From: Deroplatys truncata
Taxonomy: Eukaryota > Arthropoda > Insecta > Mantodea > Mantidae
Assembly: GCA_030765065.1 (NCBI GenBank)
Contig: CM060990.1
Location: forward strand, 420,121,198 to 420,185,197
Reading direction: 5' to 3'
DNA length: 64,000 nucleotides
Shown here: in pieces, positions 11,257 through 21,841 of the stretch
How the letters are laid out: each line of letters opens with the position of its first letter
Numbering within the stretch: position 1 is the first letter of the stretch
Made by a program: the position numbers and the translations under genes
The notes under the pieces: generated by a model
The model's database searches: none
The model's input: the letters and a program-made list of their open reading frames with translations, nothing else
What the model was told of the DNA's origin: nothing

Positions 11257-12090
11257 CAGGATATATCAATTAATAGCACAAACTGAAACTGTTGAAAATA
11301 TATGATAATAGAATAAAAAACGTCCGCAGTAAACATGGGTCCACAAACAAGCTGAGATTTATTATTGCGAATGTGTGGTTATGAGTTGCCACTGACGTGA
11401 ACTACTTGAGGATGTTCTCCTTGAGCAATGTCGGAGTATGTACATGCACAATGGAGTACCAGCACATTTTGCTGCTACTGTAAGAATACATCTAAGATGG
11501 AGATATGTACCAAGCTGGATAGGTCGAGGAGAACCTGTACCTTGGCCTCCACGATCACCTGGTCTCAATGCTTTGGCTTTTTCTGTATGGGGTCACCTCA
11601 AAAATGTAGTGTACAGCACTCCCGTTGATACTGTTGAAGTACTGGAGCAGGGAACTGTACATGCTTGCCAAGAATTCCGAGATGATCCAGGGTGTTTGAA
11701 AGAATTCAGAACTCACTGCAGAGATGAGTGCAGTATTGCATCCAGATGCAAGGACGACACTTTCAACACCTCCTTTAACAGGGAAGAATGTACAGTATTA
11801 ATAATATGTAGCATACTAAAGTAGAATTGTATTCCTTGTTAAGTTAAGCTATAAGTGAATTTTGAGGCAACTTAGAATGTCAATTATTAAACTAAAAGTC
11901 TACTTTTCAAATTCATTTGCAATAATTAGGATGATGTTGCTTAATGAAGTCAGTAGCAGCTTGTAATCACACATTTGCAATTATCTCGTGCATGGCTTGT
12001 TTGTGGACCCACTTTACCGGAACGTTTTTGCTTCTACTATCATATACTTTCAACTATTTCAGTTTGCACTATTGATTATGATACACCCTG
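11257..12090 (+). mobile_element. Internally deleted DUF4817-type element with about 150-bp inverted repeats
   Basis: The left 150 bases (CAGGATATATCAATTAATAG onward) are an imperfect inverted copy of the right 150 (reverse complement CAGGGTGTATCATAATCAAT onward). They share GGTCCACAAACAAGC near the inner part. A TA follows at 12091-12092, and TG at 11255-11256 looks like a mutated TA duplicate. Removing the element and one TA restores the LINE codons for IHPIYKGKG, identical to the intact copy. Only the C-terminal half of the transposase remains inside. Confidence 0.85.
11438..11824 (+). pseudogene. DUF4817-type transposase, C-terminal half
   Basis: The frame reads MYMHNGVPAHFAATVRIHLR and then WIGRGEPVPWPPRSPGLNAL and FSVWGHLKNVVYSTPVD. 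These are the HN-G-PAH, W-P-P-R-S-P and LKxxVY motifs of the DDE domain end in this insect transposase type. The usual second catalytic Asp of the MHDGAPAH motif is Asn here. The N-terminal half is missing because of an internal deletion, so it cannot be active. Confidence 0.85.
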
Positions 12091-13830
12091 TATATAAAGG
12101 TAAGGGTAACATAAATAATTCAAATAGCTACAGGGGTATTGCACTGTTATCAAACTTTTGGAAAATATTTATAGTTATACTTTCAGAAAGAATTCAAACT
12201 TGGTCAGAGTGTCATAATTTAGTGTCACCATATCAGTTAGGATTCAGAAATGGAAGAAATACAGTAGATAATGTTTTAATATTAAGTACTATGGTAGATA
12301 AATATATATTATGGTAGATAAATATACAAGCAAAAAGTGAGGCAGGTTATATATAATGTTTGTGGATCCAGAGAAAGCATATGATAATTAGAGAAGCACT
12401 ATGATACAAATTACTAAAGAAGGGATTAAGTAGAGAGATTAAGGAATTTAGAGAGAGTACTTTAAAGGAACTGTATAAACAAAATCATTCTGTATAAAAA
12501 TGTGGGAGGGAGAAGCTACAGAAGAGGTGCATCAAGATAGAGGACTCAAGCAGGGCTGTAAGTTGAGCCCTGTACTGTTTAATCTAGAGACTGAGGACAG
12601 TTAATAATCATATAGCAATGATTAATAATAAATAAATCCCAGGACTGTTATATACAAATGACTTGCTGGTAAGTTCTTGCACAGTGGTATATTTAAGAAA
12701 CTCAGTAAATGAAATTGAAAGGTATTGTAAAGAATGGGGTGTTAAAGTTAATGTTGAAAAAACTGAGACTATCGTATTAAAAACAGGTGGCAAAGTAAAG
12801 AAAAGAGGAGAGGTGGTTATTTCAGGGCAAAGAAATTCAAACTGTGAAGAATTTTATTTATTTGGATATAAAACTTAATAGCACTAGGGATGGAGGAAGC
12901 ATAAAGAAATACCCTTGGCAAAAGGAAAATTAGCACTGAAATTGGCCAGCAAATGTTTGTACATGGTTCTGATGATGAATGCGATGTGGCTGGAATGGAT
13001 GTATAAGACTTAATGGAGTCAAGATGGCTGCATGGAATAGAGATCTGGGGTGCAGAGGAATGTTGGGAAAAGATGGACATGTTACTAAAAACGTTTTGTA
13101 AAATTATTTTAAGAGTTCCATATAATTCTGCAGGGAAAGGAACTATGTTAGAATGGGGCAAAATGAGTGTTCAAGGGATGATTATGGAAAGAGTGCTGAA
13201 ATATTAGTTTAGAATGTATCACTTACCACAGGTGCACATTTTGAGAGATTGCTTAAATGTACAAGAAATGTACAGACAAAGAATTAGCTAGAATCAGGAA
13301 CCGGCTTACAATAAGTGGTAAGGATGATATATGCTTAGGGAGAGAGGGTATGTTGACAGGATTCTGGGAATTAGTTAAATGCCAGTTGGAAGATATAGGC
13401 AGGCAGAATCTATAAGCAATGGTGGAGAAAAAATGTTCTCAAAAACTTTATATGGATTTTGGAAGTAATGATGGAAAAGAGATGTACATTGAGAGGTGTA
13501 ATAGGGATCAAAGAGAAGGTATTGTATGGTTTAAACTGGGCGTTTGGAGGTTAAAAGGTTACAGGGGAGGGACAGAAGAAGGAATTTGCCCTAATGCAGG
13601 GATAAAGAAGATAAAATCCATTTTTATTAGAATGTAAAGGCATATCTGGAGGAAAGAGTTTATTCAAAATAAATGGTCAAAGATGGCAAAAATAGGGTAA
13701 TTAAAAAAATGTTTTGTAAACAATCTCAGATTATTAATTTAGGAGAGTTCTTATTTAGAGTTAAGAAGAAATGGATCTGATGAGTAAATTGGACTGAAGT
13801 ACATAGCACAAATTAGTTTGTTAACTATAA
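12091..13830 (+). pseudogene. LINE copy 1 reverse transcriptase and C-terminus
   Basis: It resumes with IYKGKGNINNSNSYRGIALL, then SPYQLGFRNGRNTVDN. FVDPEKAYDN near 12360 holds the first RT Asp, and LKQGCKLSPVLFN is near 12550. The next block reads GLLYTNDLLVS, where the Y/F-A-D-D active site is mutated to YTND. C-terminal matches include RCNRDQREGIVWFKLGVWRL (about 13490), parallel to ESIAWLRTGAWRL of the intact ORF2. Stops and shifts throughout. Confidence 0.8.
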
Positions 13831-14345
13831 AGTAAAATCATACTCTGGTAACAGCAATGTGTGAGCTAATAGCTGTAGAAAGTAGTTTTATTAATTACAC
13901 TGGTCTACATTGATTCTGCAGTATAAAGGAAAATATATGACTTTAATGGAAATCAGTGCCCTGATTTAAAAAATGAAGTCTGTTTTTGGCTATCACATCT
14001 AGTGTTTATGATATATGCATATAAGTTTATGGTGCTGAATTCATTCAGCTTATAAGCTTACTGCTATGTTTCATTATGGTATTCTGAATCTGTTGTTGAT
14101 TTTCTTCCTAATCAGCTCACTTCTGTCCTCCCTTATCACCCATATGTTTATATTCTCAGCACTTATCAGTTTTGTTCCAAGTGTCAGGTCTGCCTTCTTG
14201 TGAGGTATTTATATTTACATTTACAGCTATCATAGACCTGAACTTCATTTGAGCTGAAAGCTTGTATTAATATGCACGTTCGTCTTCTATATATGTGTAG
14301 TGCTAAAATAAAAGCTCGAGTATGACTTCTACATCAGGATTACAC
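13831..14345. other. Probable non-coding 5' region of RFHQD copy B
   Basis: No coding frame. It lies between the LINE end and the first recognisable codons of the RFHQD-family gene. I could not find inverted repeats or a target duplication that would fix the element's left end. Confidence 0.3.
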
Positions 14346-14349
14346 AGGA

Positions 14350-16010
14350 GACAGTGTCTACAAAGTCCTTAGAAGTTTTGTTACATTTGTGGGTGTTATG
14401 TGTTTGACAGGAAGGTATGTAAAATAGACTCACAAACAAAGAAACTATATTACTCATATTTCAAAGAGAAAGTTGGTGATCAGGATAAGATGTTTGCACC
14501 TCATGTTGCATGTAACAGTTGTGTTGAAGGATTATGTTATTGGTATGAAGAAAAATGGAAGGCAATGCCATTTGCCAAACCAATTATGTAAGCAGCAGAA
14601 TCACCATGACGATTGTTATCTTTGCATGTGCAAAGTTGCTGGCTACAACAACAACAAAAAATAAGGCAGGAATTAAATATCCAAATCTGAACTCAGCTAC
14701 ACAGCCTATTCTTCATGGACCTGGACTAACCATAGTTACACCACCAGCAGACCTAAATTTTAGTGAATCTGAAAGCAGCTCCGTGACTTCCGACAATGAG
14801 TTGGTTTCTGATCCAGAAGAATTTGACAATTCACCACAACAGTCTGAATTAAATGATTTAGTGAGGGATTTAGGCATCACAAAGCAAAAAAGTGAATTAC
14901 TGGACTCAGGACTAAGAAGAATTTGTTATCATCTGGTGCTACATTTTCATGGTATAGGAATCGCGAAATACAGTTCTACAAGTACTATGCAGAAGAAGAT
15001 CAACTTGTGTTTTGTGTGGATGTGTGTAATCTTATTCAACAGTTGGGCAGGGAAGCATGTGAGCCAAGTAGCTGGCATCTTTTTATTGATTCTTCCAAAT
15101 GAAGTCTTAAGACAGTGTTACTTCATAATGGCAACAATTTAGCTTCAACACCATTTGCACATTCTGTGAACCTAAGAGTGTCCTATGAAACTCTTGAAGT
15201 GTGTTCTTGAGAAAATTAAGTACTGCAACCACGAGTGGCAAATATGTGACTTGAAGGTCATTGGTCTGTTACTAGGACAACATGGAGGATACACAAAATT
15301 CCCTTGTTTTCTTTGCAAATAGGATAACAGGGTGAGGGAACAAACATTGGGAAAGTGACCAATGGCCTGAGAGGCAGCAACTGGAACCTGGATCAAAAAA
15401 TGTTACTAATGTGCCTCTTGTTGATCGCCAAAAAATTCTACTCCCTCCATTACACATAATACTTGGCATGATGAAACAATTCTGAAAGTATTTGACAAAA
15501 GTTGCCCTTGCTTCCAGTACACACAAAGTTTCCATCATTGTCACAGGCTAAAATCAGAGAGGGAGTATTTGATGGACCACAGATAAGGAAATTGATGAAA
15601 GATGTTAATTTTACCAGCTCTATGAATGAAATTGAAAAAGATGCATGAAATAGATTCAGAAAGGTTGTTAAGAAATTTCTGGGAAACGTGACAGACCCTC
15701 AATACAAAGAAATTGTCAGAAATATGCTGGAAAATTTCAGACTGCTCAGCTGTAATATGAGTTTGAAGCTTCATTTCCTCAAGTTACATCTTGACTACTT
15801 CCCATCGAATCTAGGAGCTGTCAGTGAAGAGCAAGGTGATAGGTTCCACCAGGACTTGAAAGATGTTGAATGACATTATCATGGACATTGGGATATACAT
15901 ATGAAGGCCGATTACTGCTGGTGTCTTGCATGCAATGAACCTATCAGAGAACCTTGAGAAAATCACATACACTGAAGTTCCATGGGAAAAGAAAAAGGGG
16001 TACACAAGAT
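14350..16010 (+). pseudogene. Unknown transposon-like gene (RFHQD family) copy B
   Basis: The most complete copy in the window. It opens with a Cys-rich segment (FCYICGCYVFDRKVCKID, 14374 on), then YFKEKVGDQDKMFAPHVACN and CDSCV-like CNSCVEG, then MPFAKPIM and HDDCYLCMCKVAGYNN, so at least two C-x2-C zinc-binding candidates precede a variable Ser/Asp-rich linker (14700-14850). Further on are DLKVIGLLLGQHGGYTKFPC (about 15250), VFDGPQIRKLMKDVNF (15568), SLKLHFLKLHLDYF and AVSEEQGDRFHQDLKDVE (15870), ending about HGHWDIHMKADYCWCL. Several stops and shifts break it. I know the sequence type as a repeated uncharacterised protein in insects and hydra; its biochemical role is not known to me. Confidence 0.65.
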
Positions 16011-16610
16011 AACTAACATACTTTCTCAAATTCAGGTATGTTTTCATGTTATTATTCTTTATTTTCTTGAGAAGTTGTATATGAGTGTAATATTTTTGCA
16101 AACTTTACAATTATATTTTCACTGAACATTGTCATATTGCCAAAACGAGATGTGCTACAGAAAAATGGAATGCAGTTTTGAATTCTGTGCATTAAAATTA
16201 GTTAAAGAGACCTATTTTTAATCGTCCACAGAAAAAAAGTGTTCATGTGTAACCTTATGTGTTATCTTATATGGCCTGCAATAGAACCTGGGTTAGCTCC
16301 AGGCCATATGAATTCTGTAAAGTGTTAGTACAAATAAACTTTATTCCTTATTCCTTAACAATCAGTAAGTTTTTGGTATGGTAGATACAGATCATCTTTC
16401 TACAATGCGAGCAAGTGTCATCTATGATTACTTTGGAATCTTGGCCAGCATCGCAAAGTATTTTCACGTTCAAATTTTTAATAAAGTATTTCTCCCTCCT
16501 TTTTATGAGCCACAGAATTAGTTAACATAAAATACGTGATGTAAAACATTTTATAGTTATTATACTGAATGATTTCATAAAAAGGAAAACAAATATTTCC
16601 TGTTTAAGTA
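16011..16610. other. Intergenic; possible old repeat tail
   Basis: AT-rich. A patch at about 16270-16370 contains a short inverted pair (TATGGCCTG and CAGGCCATATG) and ends in TTTATTCCTTATTCCTTA, which resembles a LINE or SINE tail. No gene is seen. Confidence 0.3.
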
Positions 16611-16612
16611 TG

Positions 16613-17215
16613 AGGGGCATTTGGAAATTATTTATAACTGCGGTGTTTTAAAAATACCACCCAATCTATGGGCACATCCTCTCGTGGGATGATGAACTGA
16701 TACTGGTACATCATGCAGATGCTAGATGGCAGTTATGAACAGAATGTATAGTGAAAGGACAGCACTTGTTTGTTGTTAAGTGGGGAAAGCCATGGACAAG
16801 ATGGAAGGCGACTATCATAGACAAAGATGGACTGCATGGTTTTTGTGGAAGAAAGGAGCCAAAACAGCAGATATTCAAAAACGTTTATCTGTGGTATGTG
16901 GTCAAGAAGCTCCTGCACAAAAGACTGTTTACAATTGGATAGCTGAGTTTGCCAGTGGAAGGGAATCTGCATGCAAGAATGTGAGTACTAGTCGTCTGTC
17001 AACATTGTGGTCTCCAAGGAACATTGAGGTTGTGTCTAAATTGATCATGGTTCATGAACTGGAATGGCAGTTGTGCCTCAGCCTGCAACCCTGCACACAA
17101 TTATTCATGATGATGTGGATCTGAAAAAGGTGTGTGCACATTGGGTTCCATGGGACTTGACACAGGCCCAGAAGGAGAACAGAGTTGAGAGAGTTGTCCT
17201 CATGCTTTTCTTATT
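16613..17215 (+). pseudogene. Truncated mariner: 5' end and helix-turn-helix part
   Basis: It starts with a mariner-like end (GTATGAGGGGCATTTGGAAA). The protein frame from 16780 gives WTAWFLWKKGAKTADIQKRL, CGQEAPAQKTVYNWIAEFAS and, after shifts, LKKVCAHWVPWDLTQAQKEN, the mariner paired-like DNA-binding domain plus the W-V-P linker. The catalytic domain and the right terminal repeat are missing. It differs from the 9-kb mariner and belongs to another subfamily. Confidence 0.75.
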
Positions 17216-17454
17216 TATTTATTTGCAAATATTTTGATACCTTATGTCTCCCAAGATGACAAATGAACTGCACTAATGATGGAAAGGATGATACAAATGA
17301 ATCTAAAATCTGATTGTATAATTATGTTTTGCACATAATATCTGTCTAAGAGAACCTTCAGAAAAACCTCTAGCCAAGTAACTTGCTTTAATCTTTCACT
17401 TGTTGCTTAAAAGCAAAGTTTGTCATAGAGAAGCTCAGCTATACTGTGGTTATG

Positions 17455-17455
<1 letters not shown>

Positions 17456-17504
<49 letters not shown>
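17456..17504 (+). repeat. (ATT)n microsatellite
   Basis: About 16 perfect trinucleotide units in otherwise unannotated intronic-looking sequence. Confidence 0.95.
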
Positions 17505-17505
<1 letters not shown>

Positions 17506-17646
17506 GTGATTGTTTCCCTCCTGTCTCTACTCATGGAAGACAAGAATGCTGAAAATTTCATCAAGACAAATTACTTTAAGAGTATTGTGTATTAAGTGCT
17601 ATAACACATGGGATACTACCAAATGTAACAGAAAGTTTACACTCAC

Positions 17647-17943
17647 CAAAGGTGTAGCTGTCTCTGGCATTGCAGGTAGGACAGAATGTTGAGTTGCAGC
17701 AAATTTTTTAAAGCCTTGCCCATTTGCTGCATTGCTTAACAGATTGTTGTCCACACTTGTACTCCTGACCCTGGCAATAAGCACTTTTCTTACTGTGTCA
17801 ATGAATCGGCTACCACTACCACCACTATCAGATTTTGGTGTATCAGGGGCAGACTGTGAGAATTCCCCCTCTCCCATGAATTCTCTGGATTTCTCTTGAA
17901 GCTCATCTGTTAATGAGTGAAGTAGGGAGGCACGTGTTCGCAG
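17647..17943 (-). CDS. Candidate host-gene exon 3 (strongest)
   Basis: The 297-nt exon (99 codons, phase 0 to 0) has a strong acceptor, a T-rich tract ending TTATGCAAACAG, and a good donor, TTG|GTGAGT. The frame is open throughout: LRTRASLLHSLTDELQEKSR, then a Ser/Gly/Asp-rich stretch (SQSAPDTPKSDSGGSGS), then RFIDTVRKVLIARVRS and a Ser/Asn/Gln-rich tail ending PETATPL. The first 20 residues have heptad-like spacing and may form a short coiled coil. It has none of the stops seen in the neighbouring transposon remains. I do not recognise the protein. Confidence 0.65.
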
Positions 17944-18091
17944 CTGTTTGCATAAGAAAAAAATAAAAATAACTTAACATTTAAGAGATACTTTTAATGT
18001 CCTCATTTGAATTGCTCATTGTGCTTTAGAGTGATAGAATTATGAAAGAAAAAACAAAAACGGTCAAACTGTTACCTCAACTTTACTAACT

Positions 18092-18509
18092 ACAAGGCAG
18101 AATCAGCCCAACTGGGCCAGAGCCTTCCCTCCTTAATGCTCACCCAAACCGAGGACTCACACTCCCCAGGATGTATGATTATGCCCTGGGCAGATGCCTG
18201 ATTGGGCAGATGCCTGATGGGGCAGAGGGTCTATGGATCGAGAGTGAGAGACCAGGGTGGGTGATCAGCCACAAGCCCAGAATGAGAGCGAGGAAGTGGA
18301 TGATAGATGCAGATGAGAGATGAATGATAGGAAAGGTGATGATGGAGCACCAGTAGAATGAAACATGGTGGGGGAAACTGGAGAACCCAAAGAAAACCTG
18401 CCCAGATGCTGCTTTGTCCACCACAAATCCCACATGCGGATCCCTGGGATTGAACCTGGGCCGCCTTGGTAAGAGGCAAGCGGTCTAGCCATTCAGCCAT
18501 GGGCTGCCT
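18092..18509 (-). repeat. tRNA-derived SINE, near full length
   Basis: In minus orientation it starts with CATGGCTGAATGGCTAGACC (A box TGGCTGAATGG) and has CCCAGGTTCAATCCCAGGG about 45 bases later (B box GGTTCAATCC), the spacing of a tRNA promoter. A central part follows with GGTTCTCCAGTTTCCCCCAC and CCATGTTTCATTC, related to the SINE at 43.57 kb. It is GC-richer than its surroundings. The open frames across it are incidental. Confidence 0.85.
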
Positions 18510-18545
18510 ACCACAACTATAGCCGTAATTTAGGCAAAGCAATAG

Positions 18546-19780
18546 AACTATTAAAATTCCATGAGTCCCAAGCCATTAGAGTACCACTATTTCAGCTAAT
18601 GTTAAAAATGATCAGCTCAAAATTTAAACAGAAGATTGCTTTTTGTGTATCTTGGGGAAGGGAAGGTGTACAAATAGCTTCTTAAACCTATGATATAGTA
18701 ATAATTTTACTTTAATTTTTGAACAAAACAACAGATATTGTGGACATTTCACAGAAGCAAAATATCATTGTAATCTCTTCAACTTTGTTAGAACAAGTAT
18801 CTGAATAAAAATTGTAGTGCACAGATTATAGCAAAATTCATGAAGTAGGTGAATACTTCAGAACCTCTTAAGCTTACAGCAATAAAGGTTACTTGTTTAA
18901 CAGCTGATTCAAATTTTCTCTGAATAATATTGGAACGACTACATAAGATCTGGTCATTATCAAAATGAAATACTGTATGGATGGGGTAAACATGTTGTCT
19001 TTAAACCAGAGGTAAATCTCAATAAGTATATTTAAAATGTTTATGAACATTTCTTTTCTACATTTCATAGATTTATGAAAAACACTTTGAAATGCAGAGA
19101 CATTTTGGCAACACTGCTTTCCCTTGCAGGTGGGTGGGAAAGACATTTGACAAATAAGGTCAAGTTCACTGCAGAGTAGAATGTGCACTCTGTAACAGGA
19201 AGTACTCCTGTCTTCCATGAAATATTCACGAATAATTGTAAACTAACTATAAAGAGGTATGAAATAACAAGAAACAGAATTCTGGAGAGTTTTGCGGGGG
19301 ACAACTTCTCCCCTTCTTAGGGATCATCACGGTCAGGTGAGGGTGAGATGTCTTTTGTACTTAGCTGAAGAAAGCATGTCAAGGATGGGGTTGTTGTCTC
19401 AAACGCTACGGAAAATACACATGTGGTAGAGAAAGCCAACGAATACAATTTTAAAGTGGCCAATAGAATTTAAACAAAAAGGCCCGAAACATCGATGTTG
19501 GGGGGGGGGGGGGGCGCGAGAGGAGAGAAACGAAAGAAAGAAGGACTTGGAAAAAATGATCGGCATGTGTCAGACGTGCTAGAAAAAATGTCTCCGCAAG
19601 AAGAAAGAGCGAAATGAGATGTTGGGAATTAAATAGTTATCACATGGAAAGGATATTCTGATCAAGAAACTCACACGTTATTAGTGGTTCCGATAAATTA
19701 TGTAATAACTTCCCAGAATTCTGGTACGATATAACTTTTACTAATGTTGTGATAATAAAATGAAATAAATAGTGGTGAAG
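18546..19780. other. No gene recognised; G15 run
   Basis: AT-rich. A minus open frame of 109 codons at 18889-19218 shows no motif. There is a run of 15 G at 19500-19514. Confidence 0.4.
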
Positions 19781-19796
19781 ATAAAGTGTCATCACC

Positions 19797-20013
19797 TTTA
19801 TTTAAAGGTGAGTCGGAATTGTAACACTAACATCACTTAAGTTTACTCACTTAACATGTTTCGGGAAACCGTTGTTCCCATCCTCAGAAGGTTAATTTGA
19901 CAGGTTAAGTCGAATTAACCTTCTGAGGATGGGAACAACGGTTTCCCGAAACATGTTAAGTGAGTAAACTTAAGTGATGTTAGTGTTACAATTCCGACTC
20001 ACCTTTAAATAAA
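19797..20013. repeat. Perfect 101-bp palindrome with Penelope-type end sequence
   Basis: The left arm (19797-19897) and right arm (19913-20013) are exact reverse complements over 101 bases, separated by a 15-base spacer. A 12-bp direct repeat, TGTCATCACCTT, occurs at 19787-19798 and 20054-20065, which looks like a target site duplication enclosing the palindrome plus about 40 bases. The arm contains CTGAGGA (19923-19929) and CCCGAAACATGTT (GAAA at 19948-19951), and its 3' part (AAGTGATGTTAGTGTTACAA, then CCGACT) resembles the end of the Penelope-like fragment at 31.93-32.03 kb. Confidence 0.85.
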
Positions 20014-20069
20014 TTCAATACACATCACTGTTTCTAGCTTCTTTTCATTACAATGTCATCACCTTCCTT

Positions 20070-21750
20070 GTTGTACACTGATGATTCTTTGAAATTCTCA
20101 CAAAAACCCTGAGATTACCTAACCTATTTCCTGAATATTCCGACATCGCCACACATAAGATATGAGGCAGGCACCAAGAACCTAGCGACTGAGCAGCCGA
20201 GAGTGATGATGATGCTGACGTCCACCTCAACTCCATCTTGGATACCATTGCGAACTGGTTACTATATTACAGGTATAATGTTAAATTTGCTAGTGGCATT
20301 TAAATCCCAAGATAGTTCTTTTGTGTATTTTCAGTGAAATGTTTAATGAAAGCAACTAAAACTGAAATACCCTTATTTAAATTTGAAACAGTTAAATAAA
20401 ATAAATGCTTTTGCTTCAATGTTTACTTATTTTATTCTTATGCAAAAGCCAAATAGGTACAGTAGTTTATAACTAGCAGATACAAGAAAGTTCAGATGCT
20501 TATTGAAGCATTCAGTGAGAAGAAACAAAGTAAAATAGTTATTTGTATTTAACAATTTAAGAAAATAAAATAAAACAAAGTAAATTATTTTATTTAAACA
20601 CTTAATGAATGAGACTAACAGCTATACTATCTTATTTTGACTTAAATGCTCAATAAAGTTAAGTAAAAATAATGTACAATGTTGGTAATAATGTTTATAC
20701 CAAAGACTGAAAGTAAATGATTGAGAGATGACATAGACATGTGTGGTTTCTGTTATTCAGGTGCTGCAGTGCATTGCAGCAGTATAACTCCCACCATAAA
20801 TTATGGTTAAAAAATGCTGAAATGAGGTGCTTAAGGAAGAAAGTGAAGATAACAAAAACTGTAGTTAGTTACTGTTCTACCATTGCTTCAATAATGTTTG
20901 CCTTAATCATGTGAATTATAAGACGGTGAAATGCACAGAAACTAATTTTTTTATGCTAAAATAATTGTTCACAGACTAAAATGGCATAATTTGTCACACA
21001 AGTTTGTACATAGAATCACCTCCTAAGAGGATGTTATCTATACCCCTTCCTCCTGATATGCCAAATAAAATATGGACAGCTTAATTTTCAGTTGTAACCC
21101 GAACTAAAAATGGACTGAAGCAGACTGGAATGACATTCCATTTCATAAAAATGGCTGTAGTCAATTTTAGTAATGATACACTTTTATAAATGTTTAAATT
21201 TGTGGATTAACTTAGCATTTTTAGTAATGTGTTTTGAGTAATAAGTGACATCATGACTGAGATGGGTAACAGTTTTGAGTATGGAAAACTTCAGACATGC
21301 CAGTGTTAACATATTGAGCAGGCAATCAAACAATACCAATTGTTGTTCTGAGAAGTAGTACGGTTCATAACATAATATGAACTTAAAAGGACTGGCAAAA
21401 ATCACTCCACATAAGATGATTATGTGGTGTGATCCAAGTTTCTTACCACATAAAGAGTGGCTTTAAGACTTTGCGAGACCTATGGAATAGAAAAATAAAA
21501 TATGATGTGATACTTAACCTGGCATAATATACTCAAATCACAGTGGTTTATTTACATACACTTCATTTACTTGTAAGTAACATATAGTAAAAAAAACTGC
21601 ATGTTCATTTAATCTGAATTCACCTCACTGTTCAGAAAACTTCCAGTTATTAATGAATAATATTCTCAGTTAATTTACTTGCTGCTGTTTTTGAATTAAC
21701 AGAATATTTTATAGTATTGAACTAGTGATTTGAAACTAACAATTTTCCTA
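20070..21750. other. No gene recognised
   Basis: AT-rich, with short stop-limited frames on both strands and no motif or repeat structure that I can name. Confidence 0.4.
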
Positions 21751-21841
21751 TACCACAAACCTTTTAAATTGGCTTTTAAGCATCCTAGCACTAGTTACCA
21801 AGAAAACAAAGGCAAACAGACAGAGTAAACATCCAACTATA

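Larger units (their letters stand above)
6745..13830 (+). mobile_element. Old, nearly full-length LINE (copy 1) with three nested insertions
   Basis: The 5' end (GGAGTGCTAAGCCAGCAGTG) coincides with the 5' end of the copy at 52.96 kb, so both reach the natural start. ORF1 covers about 6.80-8.35 kb, endonuclease about 8.35-10.45 kb, reverse transcriptase about 11.05-12.9 kb and the C-terminal region to about 13.8 kb (GEFLFRVKKKW, like GQFLCKVKNKW of the intact copy). It is interrupted by a SINE (7573-7838), a mariner (9015-10343) and a DUF4817-type element (11257-12090). Many stops and frameshifts show it is dead and older than its passengers. Confidence 0.8.

Noticed and set aside
18179-18542. 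Overlapping minus frames of up to 103 codons
   Set aside because: They fall entirely within a tRNA-derived SINE.
19360-19515. CTGAAGA at 19364 and CGAAACATCGATG at 19485 as another hammerhead-like pair
   Set aside because: They are over 100 bases apart, with no pairing stem between them.
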